Notes under the pieces: generated by a model
What the model was told of the DNA's origin: nothing
The model's input: the letters and a program-made list of their open reading frames with translations, nothing else
Database searches by the model: none
Shown here: positions 23,491-30,923 of the stretch, piece by piece
Layout: every line of letters starts with the position of its first letter
Numbering within the stretch: position 1 is the first letter of the stretch
Translations under genes and position numbers: made by a program
Assembly (NCBI GenBank): GCA_902794405.1
Contig: CADBHI010000096.1
Coordinates: forward strand, 1-33,002
Direction of reading: 5' to 3'
DNA from: an uncultured Prevotellaceae bacterium
GTDB lineage: Bacteria; Bacteroidota; Bacteroidia; Bacteroidales; Bacteroidaceae
DNA: 33,002 nucleotides

Positions 23491-25374
23491 ATGAGTTATT
23501 TACGATTCGAAAAAGCCGTGATGACTAACCTTCAGGAGAGTCTGCGTCGTGAATTACTCCGCACAAACCGTTCAGGTGCTTACAGCTCGTCTACACTCGT
23601 AGATTGCAACACACGTAAGTACCACGGTTTGCTGGTTGTTCCCGTACCTGAACTTGACGACGAGAACCATGTATTGCTCTCGTCGCTTGACTGTACGGTA
23701 ATCCAGCATGGAGCGGAATTCAACTTAGGCCTCCACAAGTATCAGGGCAACACATTCAGTCCTAACGGACACAAGTACATTCGTGAGTTCGATGCCAGTA
23801 TCGTACCGACGACAACATATCGTGTTGGCGGCGTTATCTTGAAAAAGGAAGCTATCTTCCAGGCGTATGAGGACCGCATCCTCATCCGCTACACGTTGGT
23901 GGATGCCCACTCGGCAACCACGCTCCGCTTCCGTCCCTTCCTGGCATTCCGCTCGGTGCGCCAGTTCACACATGAGAACATGACGGCCAGTCGTGAATAT
24001 CAGACTGTGGACAATGGCATTAAGACGTGCATGTATGCAGGTTATCCCGACCTGTACATGCAGTTCTCTAAGAAGAACGAATTCATCTTCCAGCCTGACT
24101 GGTACCGCGGCATCGAGTATCCTAAGGAGCAGGAGCGTGGCTACGCCTCCAACGAGGACCTCTACGTGCCCGGTTACTTCGAGATGCCCATCAAGAAGGG
24201 CGAGTCCATTATCTTTGCTGCTTCAACATCGGCCATCAAGTCAAGCCAGCTCAAGAAGTTGTTCGACGACGAGGTATCGCTCCGTGTGCCTCGCGACAAC
24301 TTCTACCACTGCCTGGTAACGGCCGCTCACCAGTTCCACAACCGCAAACCCAATGACGACCGCTATCTGCTGGCCGGCTATCCCTGGTTCAAGGCTCGCG
24401 CACGCGATACCTTTATTGCTATGCCAGGCCTGACGCTGGCCATTGGCGAGCGCGACTACTTCGAGCTGGTCATGAAGACTGCCGAGAAGGGACTGCGTGA
24501 GTTCATGCAGAACAAGCCCCTGTCGGTAAAGATCTATGAGATTGAGCAGCCTGACGTTCCCCTGTGGGCCATCTGGGCTGTCCAGCAGTATGTCAAGGAT
24601 GCTGGCAAGGAAGAGGGCTACAAACGCTATGGCAAATTCGTAGCCGACATTGTTGACTATATCATCAAGGGCGGACATCCCAACCTTCTTCTGAAGGAAA
24701 ACGGTCTGGTTTATGCCGACGGCCACGACAAAGCTGTGACATGGATGAACTCCATGGCCAACGGTCATCCCGTGGTGCCGCGCTCCGGCTACATCGTTGA
24801 GTTCAACGCCTTGTGGTACAACGCCCTGAAGTTCTGCGCAGCCATGTATGCCGACCAGGGCAAGCAGAAGAAGGCCGACGACCTGGAGCAGCGCGCCGCA
24901 TTGGCCAAGCAGTCGTTCGTCGAGACATTTGTCAACGAATACGGCTATCTGCTCGACTATGTCGACGGCACCAACATGGACTGGAGCGTACGCCCCAACA
25001 TGATCTTTGCCGTGGCACTCGACTACTCGCCGCTCAGCCAGCAGCAGATGAAGAGCGTAGTAGATATCTGTACGCGCGAACTGCTCACACCCAAGGGGCT
25101 GCGCTCGCTGTCGCCAAAGAGTGGCGGCTACAACCCGATGTACGTCGGCCCGCAGACACAGCGCGACTATGCCTACCATCAGGGTACAGCCTGGCCGTGG
25201 CTCGGCGGCTTCTACATGGAGGCCTGCCTGAAACTCTACAAGCGCTCGCGCCTGTCGTTCATCGAGCGACAGATGGTGGGCTACGAGGATGAAATTGACT
25301 ATCACGCTGCCATGAACGTGGCCGAGATCCTGCGCACGCTGAAGCTCCTCGAGAAGTATTCGTATCAAAAGTAA
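23491..25374 (+). CDS. Glycogen debranching enzyme (amylo-alpha-1,6-glucosidase, GH133-type)
   Basis: The 627-residue protein starts MSYLRFEKAVMTNLQESLRR. An N-terminal beta-domain (about 15-255; LLRTNRSGAYSSSTLVDCNT and KYHGLLVVP) precedes an (alpha/alpha)6 barrel (about 270-620; YPWFKARARDTFIAMPGL, MNSMANGHPVVPRSGYIVEF, and GTAWPWLGGFY). This is the layout of bacterial amylo-alpha-1,6-glucosidases, which remove alpha-1,6 branches during glycogen breakdown. The frame is open upstream to 23410, but the promoter at 23409-23439 excludes that start. It is the first gene of a cluster conserved in Bacteroides and Prevotella (debranching enzyme, GT4 synthase, GH57). Confidence 0.9.
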   Translation: MSYLRFEKAVMTNLQESLRRELLRTNRSGAYSSSTLVDCNTRKYHGLLVVPVPELDDENHVLLSSLDCTVIQHGAEFNLGLHKYQGNTFSPNGHKYIREFDASIVPTTTYRVGGVILKKEAIFQAYEDRILIRYTLVDAHSATTLRFRPFLAFRSVRQFTHENMTASREYQTVDNGIKTCMYAGYPDLYMQFSKKNEFIFQPDWYRGIEYPKEQERGYASNEDLYVPGYFEMPIKKGESIIFAASTSAIKSSQLKKLFDDEVSLRVPRDNFYHCLVTAAHQFHNRKPNDDRYLLAGYPWFKARARDTFIAMPGLTLAIGERDYFELVMKTAEKGLREFMQNKPLSVKIYEIEQPDVPLWAIWAVQQYVKDAGKEEGYKRYGKFVADIVDYIIKGGHPNLLLKENGLVYADGHDKAVTWMNSMANGHPVVPRSGYIVEFNALWYNALKFCAAMYADQGKQKKADDLEQRAALAKQSFVETFVNEYGYLLDYVDGTNMDWSVRPNMIFAVALDYSPLSQQQMKSVVDICTRELLTPKGLRSLSPKSGGYNPMYVGPQTQRDYAYHQGTAWPWLGGFYMEACLKLYKRSRLSFIERQMVGYEDEIDYHAAMNVAEILRTLKLLEKYSYQK

Positions 25375-25376
25375 AT

Positions 25377-25382
25377 AGGAGG
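25377..25382 (+). promoter_or_regulatory. Perfect Shine-Dalgarno sequence
   Basis: AGGAGG lies 8 nt before ATG 25391. Such a full match is uncommon in Bacteroidota, where initiation usually relies on A-rich leaders, and it marks 25391 as the start of the glycosyltransferase gene. Confidence 0.6.
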
Positions 25383-25390
25383 AACGCTGT

Positions 25391-26643
25391 ATGAAAGTAT
25401 TAATGTTTGGATGGGAGTATCCTCCTCACGTATTCGGTGGATTGGCCACCGCCAACTATGGCATCTCTGAGTCGAGACTGTACTCTGCCTCCCCCACCCC
25501 TTCGGCGACGAGAGCCAGCATGCCTGCCGCATCGTGGCCATGAACGCAGTGCCTATTGCCTACCGCGACGTAGACTATGACTACGTGAAGCAGCGCGTGG
25601 GCAACATCATGGACCCCGACTACTATTTCAAGCTCCGTGATCACATCTATGCCGACTTCAACTACATGAATGTCAACGACCTTGGCGCCATGGAGTTTGC
25701 CGGCGGCTATCCCGGCAACCTGCACGAGGAAATCAACAACTACTCGATCATTGCCGGACAAGTGGCTCGTGCCGAGGAGTTCGACATCATTCATGCCCAC
25801 GACTGGCTGACCTTCCCTGCCGGCATCCATGCCAAGCAGGTCAGCGGCAAGCCACTGTGCATCCACGTCCACGCTACCGACTTCGACCGCAGCCGCGGCA
25901 AGGTGAACCCCACCGTCTACGGCATCGAGAAGAACGGTATGGACTGGGCCGACTGCATCATGTGCGTCTCTGAGCTGACGCGCCAGACGGTCATCAACCA
26001 GTATCATCAGGACCCGCGTAAGTGCTTCACCGTCCACAACGCCGTCTATCCCCTGCCACAGGAGTATCAGGACATTCCGCGTCCCGACCACACGGGCAAG
26101 GAGAAGGTGGTGACCTTCCTCGGACGTATCACCATGCAGAAGGGTCCCGAGTACTTCGTCGAGGCCGCCACGATGGTGCTCCACCGCACCCGCAACGTGC
26201 GCTTCTGCATGGCAGGCTCCGGCGACATGATGGACGCCATGATCCAATTGGCAGCAGAGCGCGGCATTGCCGACCGCTTCCACTTCCCGGGCTTCATGCG
26301 CGGCAAGCAGGTGTACGAGTGCCTGAAAGCTTCCGATGTCTACGTCATGCCTTCTGTTTCCGAGCCTTTCGGCATCTCGCCACTTGAGGCCATGCAGTGC
26401 GGCACGCCGTCTATCATCTCCAAGCAGTCAGGCTGCGCCGAGATTCTCGACAACTGTATCAAGGTCGACTACTGGGACATCCACGCCTTGGCCGACGCCA
26501 TCTACAGCATCTGCCACAACGAGTCGCTCTTCCAGTACCTCAAGGACGAGGGTAAGCGCGAGGTCGACCAGATCACGTGGGAGAAGGTAGGCCGCTGGAT
26601 TCGCACCCTTTATAGAAGAACGCTGGGGTGGGAAACCGCCTAA
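25391..26643 (+). pseudogene. GT4-family glycogen synthase, frameshifted by an internal deletion
   Basis: From ATG 25391 the frame reads MKVLMFGWEYPPHVFGGLAT, the GT4/glycogen-synthase start with the nucleotide-sugar GG loop, then runs to a stop near 25535. The continuation lies two bases off-frame: TVLCLPHPFGDESQHACRIV leads without break into NAVPIAYRDVDYDYVKQRVG and on to residue 369 of the later frame. That part has AHDWLTFPAGIH, SVSEPFGISPLEAMQCGTPS (the acceptor and sugar-nucleotide E-x7-E region), and ends WETA. Against the usual spacing about 20-30 nt (3n+1) are missing near 25468-25480. The enzyme would extend glycogen with its operon neighbours. Either the gene is broken or this is an assembly error. 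An ATG at 25534 would give only a headless protein. Confidence 0.85.
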
Positions 26644-26644
26644 T

Positions 26645-26716
26645 CGTAATAACGAAATACCGTAATCCCGGAATCCCGTAATCCCGAAATACCGGAATCC
26701 CGGAATACCGAAATAA
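26645..26716. repeat. Nine 8-bp tandem repeats upstream of the GH57 gene
   Basis: Nine perfectly phased 8-bp units of form CGNAATMM (CGTAATAA, CGAAATAC, CGTAATCC, CGGAATCC and so on) fill the gap between the glycosyltransferase and GH57 genes, ending 20 bp before the ATG. Each unit varies mainly at positions 3, 7 and 8. Confidence 0.8.
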
Positions 26717-26736
26717 CGAAAAAAAGAAAAAAGATT

Positions 26737-28092
26737 ATGAAAACAATTTGCTTATATTTCGAAATACATCAGATTATACATCTGAAGCGCTACCGTTTCT
26801 TCGACATCGGTACCGACCATTATTATTACGATGACTACGAGAACGAGCGTAGCATCACCGACATTGCCGAGCGCAGCTACATGCCGGCGCTGAACACCCT
26901 ACAGCAGATGATTGCCGAAAACGGCAACTACTTCAAAGTAGCCTTCTCGCTCTCGGGTACTGGCATCGAGCAGCTTGAGATGCATGCGCCGCAGGTCATT
27001 GAGAAGCTGCAGCAGCTGGCACAGACGGGCTGCGTAGAGTTCCTCGCCGAGCCATACAGCCACGGACTCTCCTCGCTGGCCAACGAAGAAACCTTCGCAC
27101 TCGATGTGAAGAAGCAGTGCGCAAAGATTGAGGAGCTCTTCGGACAGAAGCCCACCGTGGCCCGCAACTCATCGCTCATCTACAGCGACGACATCGGCGG
27201 ACAGATTGCCGCCATGGGCTTCAAGGGCATGCTCACCGAGGGTGCCAAGCACGTGCTTGGATGGAAGTCACCCCACTACGTCTACAACTGCAACATCGCC
27301 CCCAACCTCAAACTGTTGCTCCGCGATGTTGAACTGTCAGACGACATCTCGCTGCGCTTCAACAACGCCGAGTGGGAGGGCTATCCCCTCTTCGCCGATG
27401 CCTATATCGACCGTATCAGCCGCTTCCCCGAAGAAGAGAAGATCATCAACATCTTCATGGAACTCTCGGCACTTGGCATCGCCCAGCCGCTCTCGTCAAA
27501 CATCCTCGACTTCCTGCACGCACTTCCCGCCTGTGCCAAGGAGAAAGGCATCGACTTCGCCACGCCTACCGAAATCTGCATGAAGGTGCCCAGCGTGGGT
27601 GCCGTCGACGTGCCCGACACCCTCTCATGGGTCGACGAAGAGCGCGACTGCTCCTGCTGGCTTGGTAACGCCATGCAGCGTGAGGCCTTCCAGAAGCTCT
27701 ACTCCGTGGCCGACCGCCTGCGCATTGCCAACGACCCGCGCATCAATCAGGACTGGGACTACCTGCAGGCCTCCAACAACTTCCGCTTCATGACCACCAA
27801 GCCCTCCAACGTAGGACTCGACCGTGGCATCTACAGTGGACCGTTCGACGCCTTCACCAACTACATGAACATCCTTGGCGACTTCATCAACAGAGTCAAC
27901 GCCCTCTATCCGCTCGACATCGACAACGACGAGCTCGAGGGTCTGCTCACCACCATCAAGAACCAGGGTGACGAAATTGAGATGAAGGATAAGGAAATCA
28001 CCCGCCTGAAGGCTAAGCTTGAGAAGTACGAAACCGAAAAGCCAGCTGCCAAGAAGCCTGCCACAAAGAAAGCTGCTGCCAAGAAGGCATAA
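26737..28092 (+). CDS. GH57-family alpha-amylase with Lys/Ala-rich tail
   Basis: The 451-residue protein starts MKTICLYFEIHQIIHLKRYR, the first GH57 motif (substrate-binding His in FEIHQ). Later family segments are EFLAEPYSHGLSSLANEE, ARNSSLIYSDDIGGQIAAMG and GMLTEGAKHVLGW. It should hydrolyse or rearrange alpha-1,4-glucans such as glycogen. The catalytic domain ends about residue 395. Then a charged coiled coil (about 400-432) and a histone-like tail rich in AAKK and TKK repeats close the protein, an unusual addition to a cytoplasmic amylase. It is the last gene of the glycogen operon, preceded by the 8-bp repeat array and followed by a terminator. Confidence 0.9.
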   Translation: MKTICLYFEIHQIIHLKRYRFFDIGTDHYYYDDYENERSITDIAERSYMPALNTLQQMIAENGNYFKVAFSLSGTGIEQLEMHAPQVIEKLQQLAQTGCVEFLAEPYSHGLSSLANEETFALDVKKQCAKIEELFGQKPTVARNSSLIYSDDIGGQIAAMGFKGMLTEGAKHVLGWKSPHYVYNCNIAPNLKLLLRDVELSDDISLRFNNAEWEGYPLFADAYIDRISRFPEEEKIINIFMELSALGIAQPLSSNILDFLHALPACAKEKGIDFATPTEICMKVPSVGAVDVPDTLSWVDEERDCSCWLGNAMQREAFQKLYSVADRLRIANDPRINQDWDYLQASNNFRFMTTKPSNVGLDRGIYSGPFDAFTNYMNILGDFINRVNALYPLDIDNDELEGLLTTIKNQGDEIEMKDKEITRLKAKLEKYETEKPAAKKPATKKAAAKKA

Positions 28093-28110
28093 CCGGGTAC
28101 AATAACTTAA

Positions 28111-28146
28111 AAGAGGGTGTGTCAAAAATAGGCACACCCTCTTGTT
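28111..28146 (+). terminator. Terminator of the glycogen operon
   Basis: AAGAGGGTGTG and CACACCCTCTT form a perfect 11-bp stem around an 11-nt loop; the T-rich tail is short (TTGTTG). Confidence 0.7.
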
Positions 28147-28171
28147 GTGTGATAGAGGGTCATACGTCTTC

Positions 28172-28234
28172 ACAAACTGGGTGAGTTAGTCATGCCAAGT
28201 GGCCCAGTTAGCACTGCTAAATGACCCAGTTTGT
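28172..28234. repeat. 11-bp inverted repeat with internal half-sites
   Basis: ACAAACTGGGT (28172-28182) and ACCCAGTTTGT (28224-28234) are perfect inverted copies 41 bp apart. A further half-site GCCCAGTTAG (28202-28211) lies between. It could be an operator or recombination site of the mobile module beginning here; no function is proven. Confidence 0.5.
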
Positions 28235-28250
28235 AGATGCATCTTGGTGT

Positions 28251-28436
28251 CTAAGGTTCTACATCGATGCAGAACTTATCGCAGATCCATTGCACGATGT
28301 TGGGAGGAAGGATGACCATGCCAGGCTGAAGACCTAAGGCTTCAAGTTCCTTTCGATAGGGTTTACACCAGTTTCTGAGGGTCTTCACTGAGACTCCAGC
28401 ATACCACGCGATTTGTTGTCTTGTCATTGCTTTCAT
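28251..28436 (-). CDS. Small helix-turn-helix protein (61 aa) of the mobile module
   Basis: The protein starts MKAMTRQQIAWYAGVSVKTL, a clear helix-turn-helix (residues 5-25), and continues RNWCKPYRKELEALGL and LPPNIVQWICDKF, which may be a second helical pair. In size and layout it resembles the small DNA-binding proteins (DUF4248-like or excisionase-like) of Bacteroidota conjugative and mobilisable elements. The family is not certain. It starts at 28436; the second Met at 28427 is possible. Upstream (28438-28471) are direct repeats of TAATGAGTAAT. An inverted repeat lies just past its 3' end. Confidence 0.65.
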   Translation of the reverse strand: MKAMTRQQIAWYAGVSVKTLRNWCKPYRKELEALGLQPGMVILPPNIVQWICDKFCIDVEP

Positions 28437-28472
28437 AGTAATGAGTAATGAATAATTAGTAATGAGTAATTA

Positions 28473-28502
28473 TTTCTGTGCTTTCCGTGATTTCCGTGTG
28501 AC
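28473..28502. repeat. Half-copy of the CACAGAAATCAC-type repeat
   Basis: TTTCCGTGATTTCCGTGTGAC and the preceding TTTCTGTGC match one arm of the palindromic element at 28835-28925. It lies 10 bp past the 3' end of the primase-like gene. Confidence 0.6.
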
Positions 28503-28512
28503 ATTCCACTCC

Positions 28513-29273
28513 CTACGATTCGAAGAGGTAATCGACGAGGTCGATTTTACGGCTTTTCTGTTCCTCTGTAGCGTGCTGCTCGAGGAGGCTGCTCACGGTG
28601 ACGGGATGACCGAACACGTCGGTAGCGGCCTCGGCCACCTCATACCAGTCACGGTAAGTCTGCCCGTCGGCGTCAGTATCGGGGAAGAGAATCACCCGGT
28701 GTCCTGCCAACGGCTTCAGCTTCGCCACGTTCAGCTCTGTCTTGCCACCAGTTGCCAGCCATACGTACTCAGGCTTCACCTCGGACATGATCACCGCAGT
28801 CTTCTCCGCCTCCACCACCGCAACAGTTTTATATGTCACACAGAAATCACGGAAATCACGGAAATTTGACCCTTCGGCTCTGGGAGAGGATAGCCTTTCT
28901 GTGTTTTCTGTGATTTCTGTGTGACCTAACAGGTGCAGGCCAAACAAACAATGCTCCGACTTCCACTCCTCCGGCAGTTTGCCGTACTTGCGCAGCAGGT
29001 AGCTGATCCACGTCGGACGGCGGTCGTGGTCGCGGTGGCGTCAATCTGCCAGAAGATCACCCCGCCGTCGCGGCTGGCACCTAACCGATAGCGCTGTGCC
29101 GCCCGCTGCATCTGTTCGGTGGTCAGGTAGTTGTTGGCCACGAGTGCCTGACAGAAGACGGATGCTGTTGAGAGCCGTCGCTGCCATAGCGGCTGGTTGT
29201 CGGCATGCTGGCTGATGCCCAGTTCACTGTTCATGGCTTTAAACGTATGTAAAAATATATCTTCCATCGTCAT
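28513..29273 (-). pseudogene. TOPRIM primase-like protein (DUF6371-type), with deletion and inserted palindrome
   Basis: From ATG 29273 (MTMEDIFLHTFKAM) the frame reads to IFWQID near 29040, where a deletion shifts the frame. The continuation HRDHDRRPTWISYLLRKYGK lies in another frame and runs to 28513. This resembles DNA-primase-like proteins of Bacteroidota mobile elements, where about 15-20 residues usually stand between these blocks. The C-terminal half has TOPRIM features: VVEAEKTAVI and FPDTDADGQTY (DxDxDG-type metal site). A palindromic 91-bp element (28835-28925) sits between GLHLLG and YKTVAVVEAEK without breaking that frame. Upstream lies the RepA-type ATPase; the two would act in replication of the element. 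Confidence 0.75.
28835..28925. repeat. 91-bp palindromic element inside the primase-like gene
   Basis: The ends are inverted copies: GTCACACAGAAATCAC at 28835 and GTGATTTCTGTGTGAC ending 28925, each continuing as two further GAAATCAC- or GAAAACAC-type units toward a 30-bp unique centre. The reading frame runs through it (minus-strand peptide HTEITENTERLSS to NFRDFRDFCV). One arm recurs at 28473-28502. Confidence 0.75.
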
Positions 29274-29319
29274 CTCTCTAAACTCTAAACTTTCAACACT
29301 CAACTTTCCACTTCCCGGA

Positions 29320-29388
29320 TGAAGCCTCCCCCTCATGTCTATGTCCCCCCTTTAAGGGGGACAGACATATGAGGGGGGTGAGGCTTCA
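29320..29388. repeat. 69-bp near-perfect hairpin at the end of the ATPase gene
   Basis: TGAAGCCTCCCCCTCATGTC and its complement fold around GTCCCCCCTTTAAGGGGGAC. The right edge includes the stop codon of the ATPase gene (29386-29388). It may terminate transcription, but its structure is that of a mobile palindromic repeat, related in its C-run/TTTAA/G-run core to the elements at 29650 and 31976. Confidence 0.75.
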
Positions 29389-30603
29389 GAAGGGCGCCGG
29401 ACGATAAAAGGTGCGACGGTCATGCTCCACCCTTTCGATAAGCTTCAGTTCCAGCGCTTTGGTTAGCAGTTGGTTGTACTTGAAAGGAAAGGCTATTCCA
29501 GATAGCTGCATCACCCGGTTGCGCAGTTCGCTACCCCCCACTTCTTCCTCACCGCGCATAGCGTCGAGGAACAGTCGTGTTACATCGAACTGCCATCCGC
29601 CGTCCTCCTCATGCACGATATACTCCTGGTTCAGTTTTGGCAGTGGCTCCTGACCGCCTCGTTTATCCCCCTCCAGGGAGGGGGGAAGGGGGGAGGCCCC
29701 CCTTGGCAACCCATCATCTCCCACCTCGAAATACATCGTCTGCTCGATGTCATACTTACGTGTGAGCGTCTGCTCCAGCGAGAAGATGCGCTGTGGCAGC
29801 AGTTTCTCGCAGCTGTACACCTCAAACGCCTTGTTCATCAGTTCCGTGCCGATCCATCCACGCAGGTTGTGGTCCTCGCCGCTCTTGTTCTGGTGCAGTA
29901 CACACACGATGCAGCAGTCGTGCTGCGTGGCCAGGTGCAGCAGTTCCTCCATCACCTCCTGTGCCAGCACACCGTCGTTGATGTCGTTCACCAGGTCGCG
30001 TATGCCATCAACAATCACTAGATCAGGCTTGCATCTCGTCACGGCCTCGCGCAACAGGTCGCGCCGTTCCTTCCACTCCACCGCCCGCACATTGAACACA
30101 TCGAATGGTCTATCAATTTCCCCTCCTGAGTAGGAAAGGCTACGGGTCGGCGAGCTTTGCTCGGGTGCTCGGCCCTTTGGGACGCTTTGCTTGCAAAGAA
30201 TGGGGTCAGGGGTGGTCTGATCAGTCGCCTTAATCATAGTTATCACCCTATTCTTCAGAATATCCTGCGTCGACTCATCACTTTGCTCCGTGTCGTACCA
30301 CAGTACATGCAATGGCTCCTCGCGCATCCTCTGGAATGCCAATACTTCGTTCACCTGACAGCATGCAATCAACATACTCGTGACGAACGTCTTACCCGAC
30401 TTCGCCTTACCCGTTATCGCCACCAGTTCCCGCCTCGGAAAACACGGCTTGCCAAACAACCGGAACAGGAACTCCATTGGCTTCAACTGCTTCTCCGGCG
30501 TAATCCTCAACTGTTCTAATAGCAGCATCTGCGGACTCAGCGCCGTCTCTTCACCCGCATGCTCCAATTCCGCATCCAACTGGCTCATCACATTCTCATT
30601 CAT
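29386..30603 (-). CDS. RepA-type AAA ATPase of a mobile element
   Basis: The 405-residue protein has Walker A GKAKSGKT (65-72) and Walker B DLVIVDG (194-200), followed by HQNKSGEDHNLRGWIGTELM, the pattern of hexameric RepA/AAA_25 replicative helicases in plasmids and integrative elements. The C-terminal part (about 335-405) looks like a winged helix. Two segments do not fit the family: about residues 134-163 (ILCKQSVPKGRAPEQSSPTR and onward) and 301-318 (RGASPLPPSLEGDKRGGQ). Both coincide with palindromic or repeat-like DNA inserted in frame. It pairs with the primase-like gene downstream. The frame is intact, so the product may still work if the inserts lie in loops. Confidence 0.8.
   Translation of the reverse strand: MNENVMSQLDAELEHAGEETALSPQMLLLEQLRITPEKQLKPMEFLFRLFGKPCFPRRELVAITGKAKSGKTFVTSMLIACCQVNEVLAFQRMREEPLHVLWYDTEQSDESTQDILKNRVITMIKATDQTTPDPILCKQSVPKGRAPEQSSPTRSLSYSGGEIDRPFDVFNVRAVEWKERRDLLREAVTRCKPDLVIVDGIRDLVNDINDGVLAQEVMEELLHLATQHDCCIVCVLHQNKSGEDHNLRGWIGTELMNKAFEVYSCEKLLPQRIFSLEQTLTRKYDIEQTMYFEVGDDGLPRGASPLPPSLEGDKRGGQEPLPKLNQEYIVHEEDGGWQFDVTRLFLDAMRGEEEVGGSELRNRVMQLSGIAFPFKYNQLLTKALELKLIERVEHDRRTFYRPAPF
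29650..29703. repeat. 54-bp C/G-run insert in the ATPase gene
   Basis: This segment encodes RGASPLPPSLEGDKRGGQ and consists of runs such as CCCCTCCAGGGAGGGGG, which pairs with itself. Length is a multiple of three. The encoded PPSLEG pattern is typical of repeats dispersed in Bacteroidota genomes. Confidence 0.6.
30115..30204. repeat. 90-bp hairpin-forming insert in the ATPase gene
   Basis: The segment separates the Walker A half from the strand leading to Walker B. It contains the hairpin CGAGCTTTGCTCG (30151-30163) within larger complementary arms GGGTCGG/TCGGCCC. It is 90 bp long, so frame is kept. Boundaries are estimated from where the protein stops looking like the family. Confidence 0.5.
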
Positions 30604-30652
30604 AATCCGTTTTTCTTGTCCTTTGTTGTCTAAGTTGTCTTTAATAACCTTG

Positions 30653-30660
30653 CAAAGTTA
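30653..30660 (-). promoter_or_regulatory. -7 box for the RepA-type ATPase gene
   Basis: TAACTTTG followed by GC on the minus strand, 50 bp before ATG 30603. The -33 box is not clear. The divergent region 30604-30827 holds no other gene. Confidence 0.4.
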
Positions 30661-30792
30661 CGAACATTCACCGATTCCTACTACCCTTAGGGGTACTACG
30701 CGTGGGTGCTACGGTCCAATAAAAATAGAGCTCAAAAAACTTTGTTTTTACTTTTTTATGGCTGTATTTTTACACATTTCAAAAATAATATG

Positions 30793-30800
30793 TACCTTTG
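30793..30800 (+). promoter_or_regulatory. -7 box for the toxin-antitoxin-like pair
   Basis: TACCTTTG followed by CACC, 27 bp before ATG 30828. The -33 box is poor. Confidence 0.45.
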
Positions 30801-30827
30801 CACCGTGATAACAAAAATGCAGTAATT

Positions 30828-30923
30828 ATGGCAAGACCGATTAAAGAAACTCCAGTTCTGACGGGTAAGGAGGCATACGAAATGCTTAAACGCAATTCAC
30901 CAGACTGTCCTCTTTTCCGATGA
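30828..30923 (+). CDS. Short antitoxin-like ORF (31 aa), probably truncated
   Basis: The ORF begins MARPIKETPVLTGKEAYEML and ends after KRNSPDCPLFR. The opening MARPIKETPVL is that of small Bacteroidota proteins (about 50-70 aa) encoded ahead of GNAT or other toxin genes. The remaining length expected for that family is missing here. Its stop overlaps the GNAT start as ATGA. It could be a deletion remnant that still couples translation to the GNAT gene. The antitoxin role is inferred from position. Confidence 0.5.
   Translation: MARPIKETPVLTGKEAYEMLKRNSPDCPLFR

Noticed and set aside
24241-25368. 375-residue minus-strand frame opposite the debranching enzyme
   Set aside because: Antisense to a well-supported gene; no domains.
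25456-26283. 275-residue minus-strand frame opposite the glycosyltransferase
   Set aside because: Antisense shadow of a GC-rich gene; no family features.
27625-28173. 182-residue minus-strand frame opposite GH57
   Set aside because: Antisense shadow that also crosses the terminator.
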